A stretch of DNA of 31,026 nucleotides from a virus: the IMG/VR virus record IMGVR_UViG_3300035162_001121, positions 1-31,026 of that record, one strand, 5' to 3'. The translations under genes were made by a program, and so were the position numbers. The notes below the pieces were generated by a model, which was given only the letters and a program-made list of their open reading frames with translations, was not told the origin of the DNA and searched no databases. Below are positions 1 through 8,699 of this stretch, in pieces; positions within the stretch are counted from its first letter, which is position 1; each line of letters begins with the position of its first letter.

Positions 1-2
1 TT

Positions 3-506
3 CCATACACTCCGCAGATTATTTTACAACATAGTGCAAACTATGGATCAATGCGTCCTACTCATAGTAACTATCCCTTTCCAGTTTACCAAAATAGTCA
101 AGCTGATACAATTAGTATAACTGGAGACTTTTTAGTTGAAAATGCCGATGAAGCAATTTATTGGATAGCAGCAGTACACTATTTGAGAAGTGTAACTAAA
201 ATGTCATACGGTATTGATACTACTAACCAAGGATCTCCGCCACCAGTAGTTAGACTAAACGGATACGGTGATTTTGTGTTAAAAAATGTACCAGTTGTTG
301 TAAATTTGTTTTCAGTTGATTTACCATCAGATGTTGATTATATTCATGTTCCGGGTATTGGCCCAGAAGGAACTTGGGTACCAACAAGAAGTCAGATAGC
401 TATACAAGTTACACCGACATACAGCAGACGATCAGTTCAATCGTTTAGTCTTGACAAATTCATTGCTGGCGGTTATGCTAATGGCAGTGGAGTAGGATTT
501 ATCTAA
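3..506 (+). CDS. Tail tube/baseplate junction protein, gp48/gp54-like (5' partial)
   Basis: The reading frame is open to the left edge of the window, so this is the C-terminal part of a longer protein; the first ATG at 51 is probably internal. About 168 residues are visible, against 320-364 for T4 gp54 and gp48. They show a predicted helix (DEAIYWIAAVHYLRSVTKM), then a beta-rich segment with VPVVVNLFSVDLPSDVDYI and WVPTRSQIAIQVTPTYSRR, ending in FSLDKFIAGG. This layout (helix, paired strands, a P-rich turn, a final strand pair) fits the tube-like fold shared by gp48, gp54 and tail-tube proteins, which sit on the hub and start tube polymerisation. The call also rests on position next to gp53 and the hub genes. 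Which of gp48 or gp54 it is cannot be decided here. Its TAA overlaps the next ATG by one base (TAATG). Confidence 0.6.
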   Translation, partial: PYTPQIILQHSANYGSMRPTHSNYPFPVYQNSQADTISITGDFLVENADEAIYWIAAVHYLRSVTKMSYGIDTTNQGSPPPVVRLNGYGDFVLKNVPVVVNLFSVDLPSDVDYIHVPGIGPEGTWVPTRSQIAIQVTPTYSRRSVQSFSLDKFIAGGYANGSGVGFI

Positions 507-808
507 TGGCATCATACACACCTTCAAGTCCTTACTACAAAACTAGCAATGTAAGAAATCAATATCTTGACACGCTTTCTATTAGACCAGTACCTTCAGA
601 GTCAGACGATGTATTATATACTATTGAAGTACAATATACTCACAGACCAGATCTTTTAGCATATGATTTATACGGCGACAAAGATCTATGGTGGGTCTTT
701 GCTCAACGAAATATGGATACAATAAAAGATCCAATATATGATATTGAAGCAGGTACTGCAATATATATTCCAAAAGGCGAAGCACTACAACGAGTTTTAG
801 GATTATAA
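506..808 (+). CDS. 53: Baseplate wedge subunit gp53
   Basis: A 100-residue protein of the gp53 family. In T4, gp53 is a wedge protein that joins neighbouring wedges around the hub. The diagnostic core lies at about residues 40-95: an IEVQYTHRPDLLAYDLYGD segment, LWWVFAQRN, then DPIYDIEAGTAIYIP. This is the RPDLLA...LWW...N...I.DP...F.aGt.I.iP pattern of the family, whose C-terminal part resembles a LysM fold. At 100 residues it is much shorter than T4 gp53 (196), so it is close to the conserved core alone. The start at 506 overlaps the upstream stop and has AGGA at 494-497, eight bases upstream. The stop abuts the next start (TAAATG), so translation is probably coupled on both sides. Confidence 0.85.
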   Translation: MASYTPSSPYYKTSNVRNQYLDTLSIRPVPSESDDVLYTIEVQYTHRPDLLAYDLYGDKDLWWVFAQRNMDTIKDPIYDIEAGTAIYIPKGEALQRVLGL

Positions 809-3208
809 ATGACAATAGAAGCGCAAAACTGGGCAGACCGACTAACAGCAGCAGGCAACACAATTGAAGAACGTGCTAACACGGTAGTATCAAACGTTAC
901 TGACGCTGAATCGATAATAGTAGGAGCAGTAGAAGAAGCTGGCGCTACTGTAACACAAGGTGTTAACGGACTTGTAAGCAACCTTACTAATAAATTTAGT
1001 AGTCAGTTAAGTGGTCTTTTAGGAGGATTGCTTTCTGGAAGCGGAAAGATGCCTAATGAATTAGATCAATTTGCTAGTTACAGTTATATTTTTACTTTAG
1101 GTGTATTAACCCCATTTGAAGTAAACTATCCTGCTGCAACATATAGAAATCGAGAACCTATTTTTACAATTCTAAGAAGCGGCGGCGGTAAAACTACCTC
1201 AGGTCGCACAGTCTATGATAAAGAAGGCAAAACAGAATATTTTATAGAAGATATTGATATTGACACAATTATTGCACCTACTGATAGAACTAAGTTAACA
1301 AATGCTACTGCATTATCTTTTAAAGTACTTGAACCGTATAGTATGGGAAATTTCCTTCAAGCTCTACAAGTTTCAGCACTACAGGCCGGCTATAAAAATT
1401 ATTTAGAAGCTCCGTTTGTATTACAGGTGCAATTTAAAGGATGGGATGATCACGGCAGGCCTATAAATGCTAGCAGGGCACGGCGTGTTTACCCAATAAA
1501 GATAGTAAACGTAAATTTTAATGTCACCGAAGAAGGAAGTACATACGATGTACAAGCAATTCCTTTTAACGAATCAGCCTTTACTGATCAAACACAGTCG
1601 TCGCATACTGATATACAAATTTCAGGTGCTACTGTTTCAGAAATGCTACAGTCTGGCGCAGCTAGTTTAACTACTGTGTTAAACAATAGAGAACTACAGT
1701 TAGTTAACGCAAAACAAGCTGACACTGCTAATCAATACACAATACTATTTCCAACTGAAATAGGATCATCCGGTGCTGGAGACTTTGCTCCTACAACTAA
1801 TAACGACGGAGCAACTGATAAGAGTTCTCAGGATAGTTCAAGTGAAGGTATGCGAGAATTGTCTGCAGAAGACTTACAGCGATTATACACTAGTGTGACT
1901 GGAATAGCAAACGGAAAAGTTCCGGATACTTTTGAAGAACAAATACAAAATGTTGCCGGAGTAGTAGTTAGTAGAAGTCAATTAGGTGAACAAATTAGAG
2001 ACTTTTCTGATGATCTAGCTAATTTAAATAAAATTGGCCTAGCTGAAATTGTTAAGAGTAATTTAGACGGCGGACAAATGCCAATGGGAGTTCCGGCGTT
2101 AGCAGAAAACGATGAACGTCCAGGAAAAATAGATAGGTGTAAAGTTCAACGGAGTCAAGATGTTAGATCGATGACATTCTCCAGTGGCATTAAAATCCAA
2201 GACATGATTGAACAAGTTGTGATTGCTAGTGAGTATGGCCGGCAAATTGCTACAGTAAAGGCGGACGGGAACGGTATGGTTCCGTGGTTTCGAATTTCTA
2301 GTCAAGTCTATCTAGTGTCCGGAAATGAACAAGTAGACAGAACAGGACAATCTGGCAGAATACTTGTTTATAGGGTAACTCCGTATATGGTACATCGTAG
2401 TGTGTTTCAAGGACCTACTGAAGAATCACCTGGAATTATACAACTTAAACGTCAAGCAGTAAAAGAATACAATTACATTTATACTGGGTTAAACAAAGAT
2501 ATAATTGACTTTGACATTAAATTTAATTATGCATTTTTTACAGGTTATCACGGAGATCTAGGACAGCTAACTTCGGATAGTGTACAAGGCGGCTCGCAAG
2601 AACTAGCTGGAGGAAACGCTAGATCTACCCCTGGTACCAACACAGGAAATACTGAAGCAGTTGCTGAAGGACTATTAAAACCAATAGTTCCAACTGCAAA
2701 TATAGTAGACGGTGGTGGTTTGGTAATGCATCCAGAAAGCATAGTAGCGATGAGCTTTAATGAAGCTCTAGTTAATAGTCCAGTTGACTTGTTGCAAGTA
2801 GACTTAGTGATTCACGGCGATCCTTATTTTATGGCAGACAGTGGTATGGGCAACTATAGTTCTCCTAGTCTAGCAGGGGCACTAAATTTGTTAAGCAACG
2901 GTGCAATGTCTTATGAAACTGGAGAAGTTGATATTATATTAAACTTTAGAACTCCGTTAGATTACGGTTCTAACGGATATATGGACTTTCCAGGATTTGG
3001 ATCTCAACCAGTTGCTAATTTTAGTGGATTGTACAAAGTAATACAAGTAAGCAACAAATTTAGCAATGGTGAATATACACAAGAATTACAATTAATTAGG
3101 CGCAGGAATCAAGAAAATACAGGATTCTCAACTTCGGAATCTACAGGAGCAGTTGCTCTGACAGACTCAAAGCAGCAAATTTCCGACACTCCGGAAGCCT
3201 TTAAATAA
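809..3208 (+). CDS. Large baseplate hub protein, probable gp27 equivalent
   Basis: A 799-residue protein between gp53 and gp5. Residues 1-75 are low-complexity with a small hydrophobic/glycine patch (LSGLLGGLLSGSG). Residues from about 84 begin a beta-rich domain (ASYSYIFTLGVLTPFEVNYP); at about 228-262 comes YPIKIVNVNFNVTEEGSTY. A Ser/Thr/Asp-rich spacer follows near 330-350. A later segment near 454 (MTFSSGIKIQDMIEQVVIAS) and the C-terminal YKVIQVSNKFSNGEYTQELQ near 742-765 have the form seen in gp27 and gpD/VgrG-type hub proteins, where a strand pair ends the tube-like domain. The role as the trimeric hub ring under the tail tube is inferred from these patterns and from lying directly upstream of gp5. 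It is about twice the length of T4 gp27 (391 residues). The start abuts the gp53 stop, with AGGA at 799-802. Confidence 0.55.
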   Translation: MTIEAQNWADRLTAAGNTIEERANTVVSNVTDAESIIVGAVEEAGATVTQGVNGLVSNLTNKFSSQLSGLLGGLLSGSGKMPNELDQFASYSYIFTLGVLTPFEVNYPAATYRNREPIFTILRSGGGKTTSGRTVYDKEGKTEYFIEDIDIDTIIAPTDRTKLTNATALSFKVLEPYSMGNFLQALQVSALQAGYKNYLEAPFVLQVQFKGWDDHGRPINASRARRVYPIKIVNVNFNVTEEGSTYDVQAIPFNESAFTDQTQSSHTDIQISGATVSEMLQSGAASLTTVLNNRELQLVNAKQADTANQYTILFPTEIGSSGAGDFAPTTNNDGATDKSSQDSSSEGMRELSAEDLQRLYTSVTGIANGKVPDTFEEQIQNVAGVVVSRSQLGEQIRDFSDDLANLNKIGLAEIVKSNLDGGQMPMGVPALAENDERPGKIDRCKVQRSQDVRSMTFSSGIKIQDMIEQVVIASEYGRQIATVKADGNGMVPWFRISSQVYLVSGNEQVDRTGQSGRILVYRVTPYMVHRSVFQGPTEESPGIIQLKRQAVKEYNYIYTGLNKDIIDFDIKFNYAFFTGYHGDLGQLTSDSVQGGSQELAGGNARSTPGTNTGNTEAVAEGLLKPIVPTANIVDGGGLVMHPESIVAMSFNEALVNSPVDLLQVDLVIHGDPYFMADSGMGNYSSPSLAGALNLLSNGAMSYETGEVDIILNFRTPLDYGSNGYMDFPGFGSQPVANFSGLYKVIQVSNKFSNGEYTQELQLIRRRNQENTGFSTSESTGAVALTDSKQQISDTPEAFK

Positions 3209-3231
3209 CAGTACCATTCTAAGGAATAAAA

Positions 3232-4734
3232 ATGGAAGAACAACGTACTCCAGGAAGTCAAACTAGCATAGACGGTCCAGGCCCATTTCTAGCTAAAGTT
3301 AGAAATCATTTAGATACTGAATATATGGGTCAACTTCAAGTTGAATTATTAAAACACAACAGCGAAGGTAATTCTGTTGAAACTTCAGGACAAATGGTAA
3401 CAGTTAGTTATCTAAGCCCGTTTTATGGAGTTACACCTTATAAGGGAGTTACTGAAAACGAAGGTTTTGAGAATAGTCAACAAAGTTATGGATTTTGGGC
3501 AGTTCCTCCTGATGTTGATTCTACTGTATTAGTTATTTTTGCTGAAGGCAATAGAGGACAAGGATATTGGATTGGTTGTGTGCAAGACCAATATGCAAAT
3601 TTTATGGTCCCAGGCAATGCAAGCACAACTTATAATAGAGAAGAAACTGGACAATTACGACCAGTAGGCGAATATAATAAACAATTAGAAGAAGCAACAG
3701 GAAACAATCCTACACAATTTAAAAAGCCTGTACATACTGATGCATACGCTGCTCTCCAAAGAGCTGGATTAGAAAATGATTCTATTAGAGGACATACTAC
3801 AAGTAGTGCCAGGCGTGAAACTCCTAGCATGGTGTTTGGGTGGAATAGTCCGGGCCCTGCAGACTGGAGAGACGGCAAGCCAAGAGTAGCATACGGTGAA
3901 CAATTTGGACAAACTCAAGTTCCGTTTAACAGATTAGGCGGATCTAGTTTTGTAATGGACGACGGCGATCCAAGTCTTTATAGAACAAGTTCTCCTTCAG
4001 AAGGACCTAGTGCATATGCTAGTTTAGACGCAGGCGGAAATCCATTATACCCTGCTAATGACTTGATGCGTTTTAAAACACGATCAGGTCATCAAATTCT
4101 TATGCATAACAGTGAAGATTTACTATTAATAAGTCACGGCAATGGCACAATGATTGAAATGACTGCTGGAGGAAAAATTGACATTTATGCTAAAGATAGT
4201 GTAAACGTGCATGCAACTACTGACATTAATTTAAAAGCAGATCGAAACATTAATATAGAAGCAGGTAATGCAATTAATATGAAATCAGGAACAAACACTA
4301 ATTTTGAAAGTGTAGCTGATCTAAATATAAAAGTTGGAGCAAACGGAAGAATTACCACAGGCGGAAAAACTAATATTACTGCTGGCGGAATTTATATGAC
4401 ATCAGACCCAATACATTTTAACGGCCCTGTTGCTGAAGCAGCAACTGGTGCAGCAGCACCTACTAGAGTTCCTAACGGTGGCGGTTGGACTGGCGCAGAA
4501 AATAGAAATCCACCTGCACATACTGCTGAACAAACTGACAATGTAGAAGGAACAAGTTCTCCTGTAGTTAATACTACTGACGGAACTACCGCAGTACAAA
4601 CCCCAGCAGATGCCGGCGAAGTAGTAGTTGAAGATACTTTTAAACAATGCCCACCTGAGCCTGCAATTAATCCTGCTCAAACAACGACTGAAAGTAATGC
4701 TACAATAGTAACTACAAATAGTGGCGCACAATAA
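3232..4734 (+). CDS. 5: Baseplate central spike gp5, without lysozyme domain
   Basis: A 500-residue central spike protein. Residues about 15-125 form the OB-fold domain (GPFLAKVRNHLDTEYMGQLQ; GFWAVPPDVDSTVLVIFAEG; QGYWIGCVQD), as in gp5 and VgrG. From about 285 a VgrG-like segment starts (FKTRSGHQILMHNSEDLLLI), leading at residue 316 into about eleven 8-residue repeats (IDIYAKDS, VNVHATTD, INLKADRN, INIEAGNA, INMKSGTN and so on). This octad repeat is the signature of the triple-stranded beta-helix needle of T4 gp5. T4 gp5 has a lysozyme domain between the OB fold and the helix; here that stretch (about 125-285) shows no T4-lysozyme motif. The last 95 residues are a Pro/Thr/Ala-rich tail. AAGGA at 3221-3225 precedes the start. 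Expected location: the tip of the tail tube, penetrating the outer membrane. Confidence 0.85.
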   Translation: MEEQRTPGSQTSIDGPGPFLAKVRNHLDTEYMGQLQVELLKHNSEGNSVETSGQMVTVSYLSPFYGVTPYKGVTENEGFENSQQSYGFWAVPPDVDSTVLVIFAEGNRGQGYWIGCVQDQYANFMVPGNASTTYNREETGQLRPVGEYNKQLEEATGNNPTQFKKPVHTDAYAALQRAGLENDSIRGHTTSSARRETPSMVFGWNSPGPADWRDGKPRVAYGEQFGQTQVPFNRLGGSSFVMDDGDPSLYRTSSPSEGPSAYASLDAGGNPLYPANDLMRFKTRSGHQILMHNSEDLLLISHGNGTMIEMTAGGKIDIYAKDSVNVHATTDINLKADRNINIEAGNAINMKSGTNTNFESVADLNIKVGANGRITTGGKTNITAGGIYMTSDPIHFNGPVAEAATGAAAPTRVPNGGGWTGAENRNPPAHTAEQTDNVEGTSSPVVNTTDGTTAVQTPADAGEVVVEDTFKQCPPEPAINPAQTTTESNATIVTTNSGAQ

Positions 4735-4736
4735 GA

Positions 4737-4744
4737 GGTAAATA
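4737..4744 (+). promoter_or_regulatory. Degenerate late-promoter-like element before gp25
   Basis: GGTAAATA is followed by CAGTAT; the 12-mer taaatacagtat (4739-4750) is identical to one at 23663-23674. It matches the T4 late -10 (TATAAATA) only partly. A transcript from it would start at or inside the gp25 ATG, so promoter function is doubtful. Confidence 0.3.
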
Positions 4745-4748
4745 CAGT

Positions 4749-5198
4749 ATGAGCACATTAGAGAAAAAACTGTACAGTGAAATTACAATACGTCCTAACG
4801 TAAAAGCTGACTATGGTGTTGGCACAAGAACCTATAGGGGATTTAGTACAGTTAATTCCGAAGCTAGTAGTTTTGTATTATACGATATAGAATTAATTAA
4901 ACAGGACATTATTAATAATTTTCATGTTAGGCAAGGAGAATTACTTAGTGATCCTGAATTTGGAACAATTATATGGGATATAATCTTTGAGCCATTAACA
5001 GAGCAGCTTAAGAATGCTATTACTGAGAATGTAACACAAATTATTAATAGCGATCCGCGTGTGCAAGTAGACAGCATATCAATTGACCAATATGATAGTG
5101 GCATACAATTGGATGCTACACTGGTATATCTTCCTTATAATATTGCAGAACGTATGCAATTAACATTTGACGAAAACAACGGCTTTACTTCGCAGTAA
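4749..5198 (+). CDS. 25: Baseplate wedge subunit gp25
   Basis: A 149-residue protein of the gp25 family, the most conserved wedge protein of contractile injection systems. It primes sheath assembly. The core lies at about 55-90: FHVRQGELLSDPEFG followed by TIIWDIIFEPL, matching the family pattern of a GE(R)..DPEFG...  turn and a F-E-P helix end (the EPR region). The C-terminal half (AITENVTQIINSDPRVQVDS, then strands) matches the alpha/beta end of the family. The length is close to T4 gp25 (132). GAGG at 4735-4738 is ten bases upstream of the ATG, and a TAAATACAGTAT element lies between the ribosome site and the start. The adjacent genes gp5 and gp6 support the call. Confidence 0.92.
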   Translation: MSTLEKKLYSEITIRPNVKADYGVGTRTYRGFSTVNSEASSFVLYDIELIKQDIINNFHVRQGELLSDPEFGTIIWDIIFEPLTEQLKNAITENVTQIINSDPRVQVDSISIDQYDSGIQLDATLVYLPYNIAERMQLTFDENNGFTSQ

Positions 5199-5222
5199 TT
5201 AAGTACGTAGTTTTGTAGATTC

Positions 5223-5230
5223 AATAAATA
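5223..5230 (+). promoter_or_regulatory. Putative late promoter -10 (AATAAATA) upstream of gp6
   Basis: AATAAATA in the 57-nt gap between gp25 and gp6. It differs from the T4 late consensus TATAAATA only at the first base. A start about 6-7 nt downstream would give a leader of about 20 nt carrying the GAGGAA ribosome site. Confidence 0.5.
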
Positions 5231-5255
5231 CTATGTATAAAAGAGGAAGCAAAGC

Positions 5256-8200
5256 ATGTCATCAACAGACAGACAAAATAGACTTTTAGTAGCTGAAGAT
5301 TGGAAACGAATCTATCAGAGCTACCGAAATGCTGATTTTAAGAGTTACGATTTTGATAATTTACGTAGGACGATGATTAATTATCTACGTCAAAACTATC
5401 CAGAGGACTTTAACGATTATATTGAGTCAAGTGAATATCTTGCACTTATAGATCTTATTGCATTTTTAGGTCAAAACTTTGCTTTCCGCAACGATTTAAA
5501 TGCTCGTGAAAACTTCCTCGAACTAGCAGAACGTAGAGAAAGTGTATTACGATTAGCTAGGATGCTTTCTTATAATCCTAAACGTAATCAAGCAGCAAAC
5601 GGCTTACTTAAAATTGAAAGTGTACAAACTTCGGAAGAAGTGCGAGATTCAAACAATCTTAATTTAGCAAAACAAACTGTTATATGGAACGATCCTAGTA
5701 ATTCAAATTGGTACGAGCAATTTATAAAAATTATGAATTCTGCTTTGCCTGTAAACAACACATTTGGCAGACCTATTAAAAGTGAAACCGTAAATGGTGT
5801 TCCTACACAGCAATATCGCTTTAGTAGTTCTAATTCTGATATTCCTGTTTTTAGCTTTAATAAAGCAATTGACGGAATTACTAATAGATTTGAGATTGTT
5901 AGTACTGATATAGTTAATAGTAACATTGAAGAAGAAGCTCCTTTCCCAGGAAACAACTTTGCATTTTTATATAGAGATGACGGCCGAGGATCTGCAAGTT
6001 CTAATTCAGGATTCTTTTGTCACTTTAGACAAGGAACATTAGACCAAGGAGCGTTTACTGTTAACAATCCTAGTACAAATCAAGTAGTTGCAATTGATGC
6101 AACTAATATTAACAATAGTGATATTTGGCTTTATAAATTAGACAATTATGGCAATGAAGAAGAGTTATGGTCTAAAGTAGATGCAGTTGAAGGTAACAAT
6201 GTTATCTATAATAGTTTAAGTAAAAGTATTAGAAATATCTATAGTGTATTAACTAGAGCAAATGACAGAGTTAGTTTAATATTTTCAGATGGCGTGTTTG
6301 GTACGTTACCGCAAGGACAATTTAGAGCATACTACAGAACAAGTAAAAACAGAAGAATTGTTATTAATCCTGGCGACATGCGCGGCGTTAGTGTACGTGT
6401 TCCGTATTTGAGTAAAACTGGAAAACAAGAAACACTTACTATTGTATATCAGTTAAAGTATACTGTTGACAATAGTACAGTAAGTGAAACTAATGCAAGT
6501 ATCAAAGCAAACGCTCCAGCGACATATTACACTCAAAATAGAATGATTACAGCAGAAGACTATCAAATTGGTCCACTTGGTGTAAGTCAAGAAATTATAA
6601 AAGCAAAAAGTGTAAATCGAATTGCAAGCGGAATTAGTAGATATCTAGATCTAAAAGATGCTACTGGAAAATATTCTAAAACAAATTTATTTGGTATTGA
6701 CGGAATTGTTTATAAAGAATTTTTAACTCCTAAACAAACATTTAGTTTTACGACAAGAACTGATGTTGAAGGAGCAATTGTTAATACAATAGAACCTATA
6801 TTAAATGACAGAAAAATTAAAAACTATTATCTTAATACGTTTCCATTTTTCCTTCTAGGAGATCTTAATATTTCCTGGAATAATCTTACAACTGATACAA
6901 ACCAGTCAACAGGTTATTTTACTAATGCTAATAACCTGCGAACTGAATTAGGTACATTTACTGCGAGTACATTAAAATTAGTTAAATCAGATAGCTTGGT
7001 TAAATTTGAAGCACCGACAGGAAAATATTTTAATACTAAAAATAATAATGCATTAGTTAGTATTCCGTCAAGTGGAGTTATTCCGTTAAACGGAGTAACA
7101 TATAAATGGACAAAGGTTATTAGTGTTGTAGATAACGGTACTGTAACAAATGCCGACGGAACTGGTCCTGTTATTTTTAATGATATAATTCCTAGTACTA
7201 GTAAACTTATAGAAGTTAGACCTAGGCTAGCAATATCTTTACAAGACCAAGTTAAAACTCAAATTATTGATCAAACATTTGCTTATAAAACGTTTGGACT
7301 ACGCTTTGATACAAATATAGGCGAATGGCGTGTTATTACAAACAATAACTTAGACATTAGTAGTAACTTTAGTATTGGTAAAACTGGCGATAATACTAGT
7401 CAGCAATTAGATGCAAGTTGGTTATTGTTATTTGAAACCAACGGCGACAAGTATACTATTACATATCGGGCTAGTCGTTATGTGTTTGAGAGTGATGACG
7501 AGATTAGATTCTATTACGATTCGAGTGATAAAATTTATAATAATCAAACCGGTAAAGTTATTAAAGATAAAATTTCTGTATTAAGCATTAATACAAAACC
7601 AGACAGTACTGCTTCTTTTACTGAAGACTTTGAGTGGGAAGTAGTAGAAGAATATCGTGATGCAGAAGGCTATGTAAATAGTAAAAAGATACAAGTTAGT
7701 TTCTTTGATGAAGACGATGATGGCATAGTTGATGATCCGCAAATATTTGAAGAAATTGTAGACGAAGCATCTGCACCAACTACTAAGTATGTATTTTTAC
7801 AAAAGCGCACAGCTACAGACGGCGTTGAAGACTTTAACTATGTTCCTCAAGCAACGCACAATATTATTACCCTATCAACTAAGGATAATATTGGAGCATT
7901 AAGTCAGTACAATGACGCACAGGTATTTTATTATATTGCTGAAGATATATTTGAAGTATTAAATAAAAATGCCGGAACGTTAACTATTACGCAAGATTAT
8001 AAAGCAAGAATTGGCCGCGACAATTTAAAATTCCAGTATATACATGCAGCAGATGCAAGTGCAAGAATTGACCCAAGTGTAAGTAATATTATCGACACAT
8101 ACTTATTAACAAGAAGTTATGATACTAGTTATCGTCAGTATTTGGTTGGCACAACTGCTACTATGCCGCTAGCTCCTAGTTCAGATCAATTGTACTCAAA

Positions 8201-8699
8201 TTATGGCGCAGAAATTAATAAAATTAAATCATTAAGTGACGAAGTTATATATCATCCGGTTAAGTATAAGATACTATTTGGTGATAAGGCAGAAACTGAT
8301 TTGCAAGCTAAGTTTAAGATTGTTAAAAACCCAGATTTAGTTTTAAATAACAACGATGTAAAGTCAAGAGTTATTTCAGCAATTAATGAATTTTTTGCAT
8401 TAGAGAATTGGGAATTTGGAGAAACTTTCTACTTTTCGGAACTTAGTGCATATGTAATGCAGCAATTAGCACCAGACTTAGTTACGTTCGTTGTTGTTCC
8501 AAATCAATCTACACAAAGTTTTGGTAGTTTGTTTGAAGTTAAAGCAGAAGTAGATCAAATTTTTATTAGTGGAGCAACTGTAGACGATATTGATATCATT
8601 GACGCAGTTACCGCATCTAGACTTAAAGCAACTAATGCCGTTGTTACAAGTACAGCATCATCTAACGTAGGTATTCAGAGTATTAGGAGTAGCAATTAA
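5256..8699 (+). CDS. 6: Baseplate wedge subunit gp6, enlarged
   Basis: A 1147-residue gp6, the wedge backbone protein that forms the continuous inner ring of the baseplate. The N-terminus is typical (NLRRTMINYLRQNYPEDFND, SSEYLALIDLIAFLGQNFAF, then RENFLELAERRESVLRLARM). A baseplate-J-like segment near 428 (NRMITAEDYQIGPLGVSQEI) is followed by SGISRYLDLKDATG. The C-terminal signature runs from about 933 (SNIIDTYLLTRSYDTSYRQY) through NEFFALENWEFGETFYFSEL near 1040 to FEVKAEVDQIFISGATVDDI near 1093. T4 gp6 has 660 residues, so roughly 480 extra residues appear to sit mostly between about 450 and 930; that part is beta-rich and contains an acidic DEDDDGIVDD motif at 818-827. GAGGAA at 5243-5248 precedes the start. 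The stop overlaps the next ATG (TAATG). Confidence 0.9.
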   Translation: MSSTDRQNRLLVAEDWKRIYQSYRNADFKSYDFDNLRRTMINYLRQNYPEDFNDYIESSEYLALIDLIAFLGQNFAFRNDLNARENFLELAERRESVLRLARMLSYNPKRNQAANGLLKIESVQTSEEVRDSNNLNLAKQTVIWNDPSNSNWYEQFIKIMNSALPVNNTFGRPIKSETVNGVPTQQYRFSSSNSDIPVFSFNKAIDGITNRFEIVSTDIVNSNIEEEAPFPGNNFAFLYRDDGRGSASSNSGFFCHFRQGTLDQGAFTVNNPSTNQVVAIDATNINNSDIWLYKLDNYGNEEELWSKVDAVEGNNVIYNSLSKSIRNIYSVLTRANDRVSLIFSDGVFGTLPQGQFRAYYRTSKNRRIVINPGDMRGVSVRVPYLSKTGKQETLTIVYQLKYTVDNSTVSETNASIKANAPATYYTQNRMITAEDYQIGPLGVSQEIIKAKSVNRIASGISRYLDLKDATGKYSKTNLFGIDGIVYKEFLTPKQTFSFTTRTDVEGAIVNTIEPILNDRKIKNYYLNTFPFFLLGDLNISWNNLTTDTNQSTGYFTNANNLRTELGTFTASTLKLVKSDSLVKFEAPTGKYFNTKNNNALVSIPSSGVIPLNGVTYKWTKVISVVDNGTVTNADGTGPVIFNDIIPSTSKLIEVRPRLAISLQDQVKTQIIDQTFAYKTFGLRFDTNIGEWRVITNNNLDISSNFSIGKTGDNTSQQLDASWLLLFETNGDKYTITYRASRYVFESDDEIRFYYDSSDKIYNNQTGKVIKDKISVLSINTKPDSTASFTEDFEWEVVEEYRDAEGYVNSKKIQVSFFDEDDDGIVDDPQIFEEIVDEASAPTTKYVFLQKRTATDGVEDFNYVPQATHNIITLSTKDNIGALSQYNDAQVFYYIAEDIFEVLNKNAGTLTITQDYKARIGRDNLKFQYIHAADASARIDPSVSNIIDTYLLTRSYDTSYRQYLVGTTATMPLAPSSDQLYSNYGAEINKIKSLSDEVIYHPVKYKILFGDKAETDLQAKFKIVKNPDLVLNNNDVKSRVISAINEFFALENWEFGETFYFSELSAYVMQQLAPDLVTFVVVPNQSTQSFGSLFEVKAEVDQIFISGATVDDIDIIDAVTASRLKATNAVVTSTASSNVGIQSIRSSN

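Noticed and set aside
3357-4090. Possible lysozyme domain inside gp5
   Set aside because: No Glu/Asp/Thr catalytic arrangement or T4-lysozyme-like sequence is visible between the OB fold and the beta-helix; the segment looks like a Gly/Ser/Pro-rich linker leading into the VgrG-like part.
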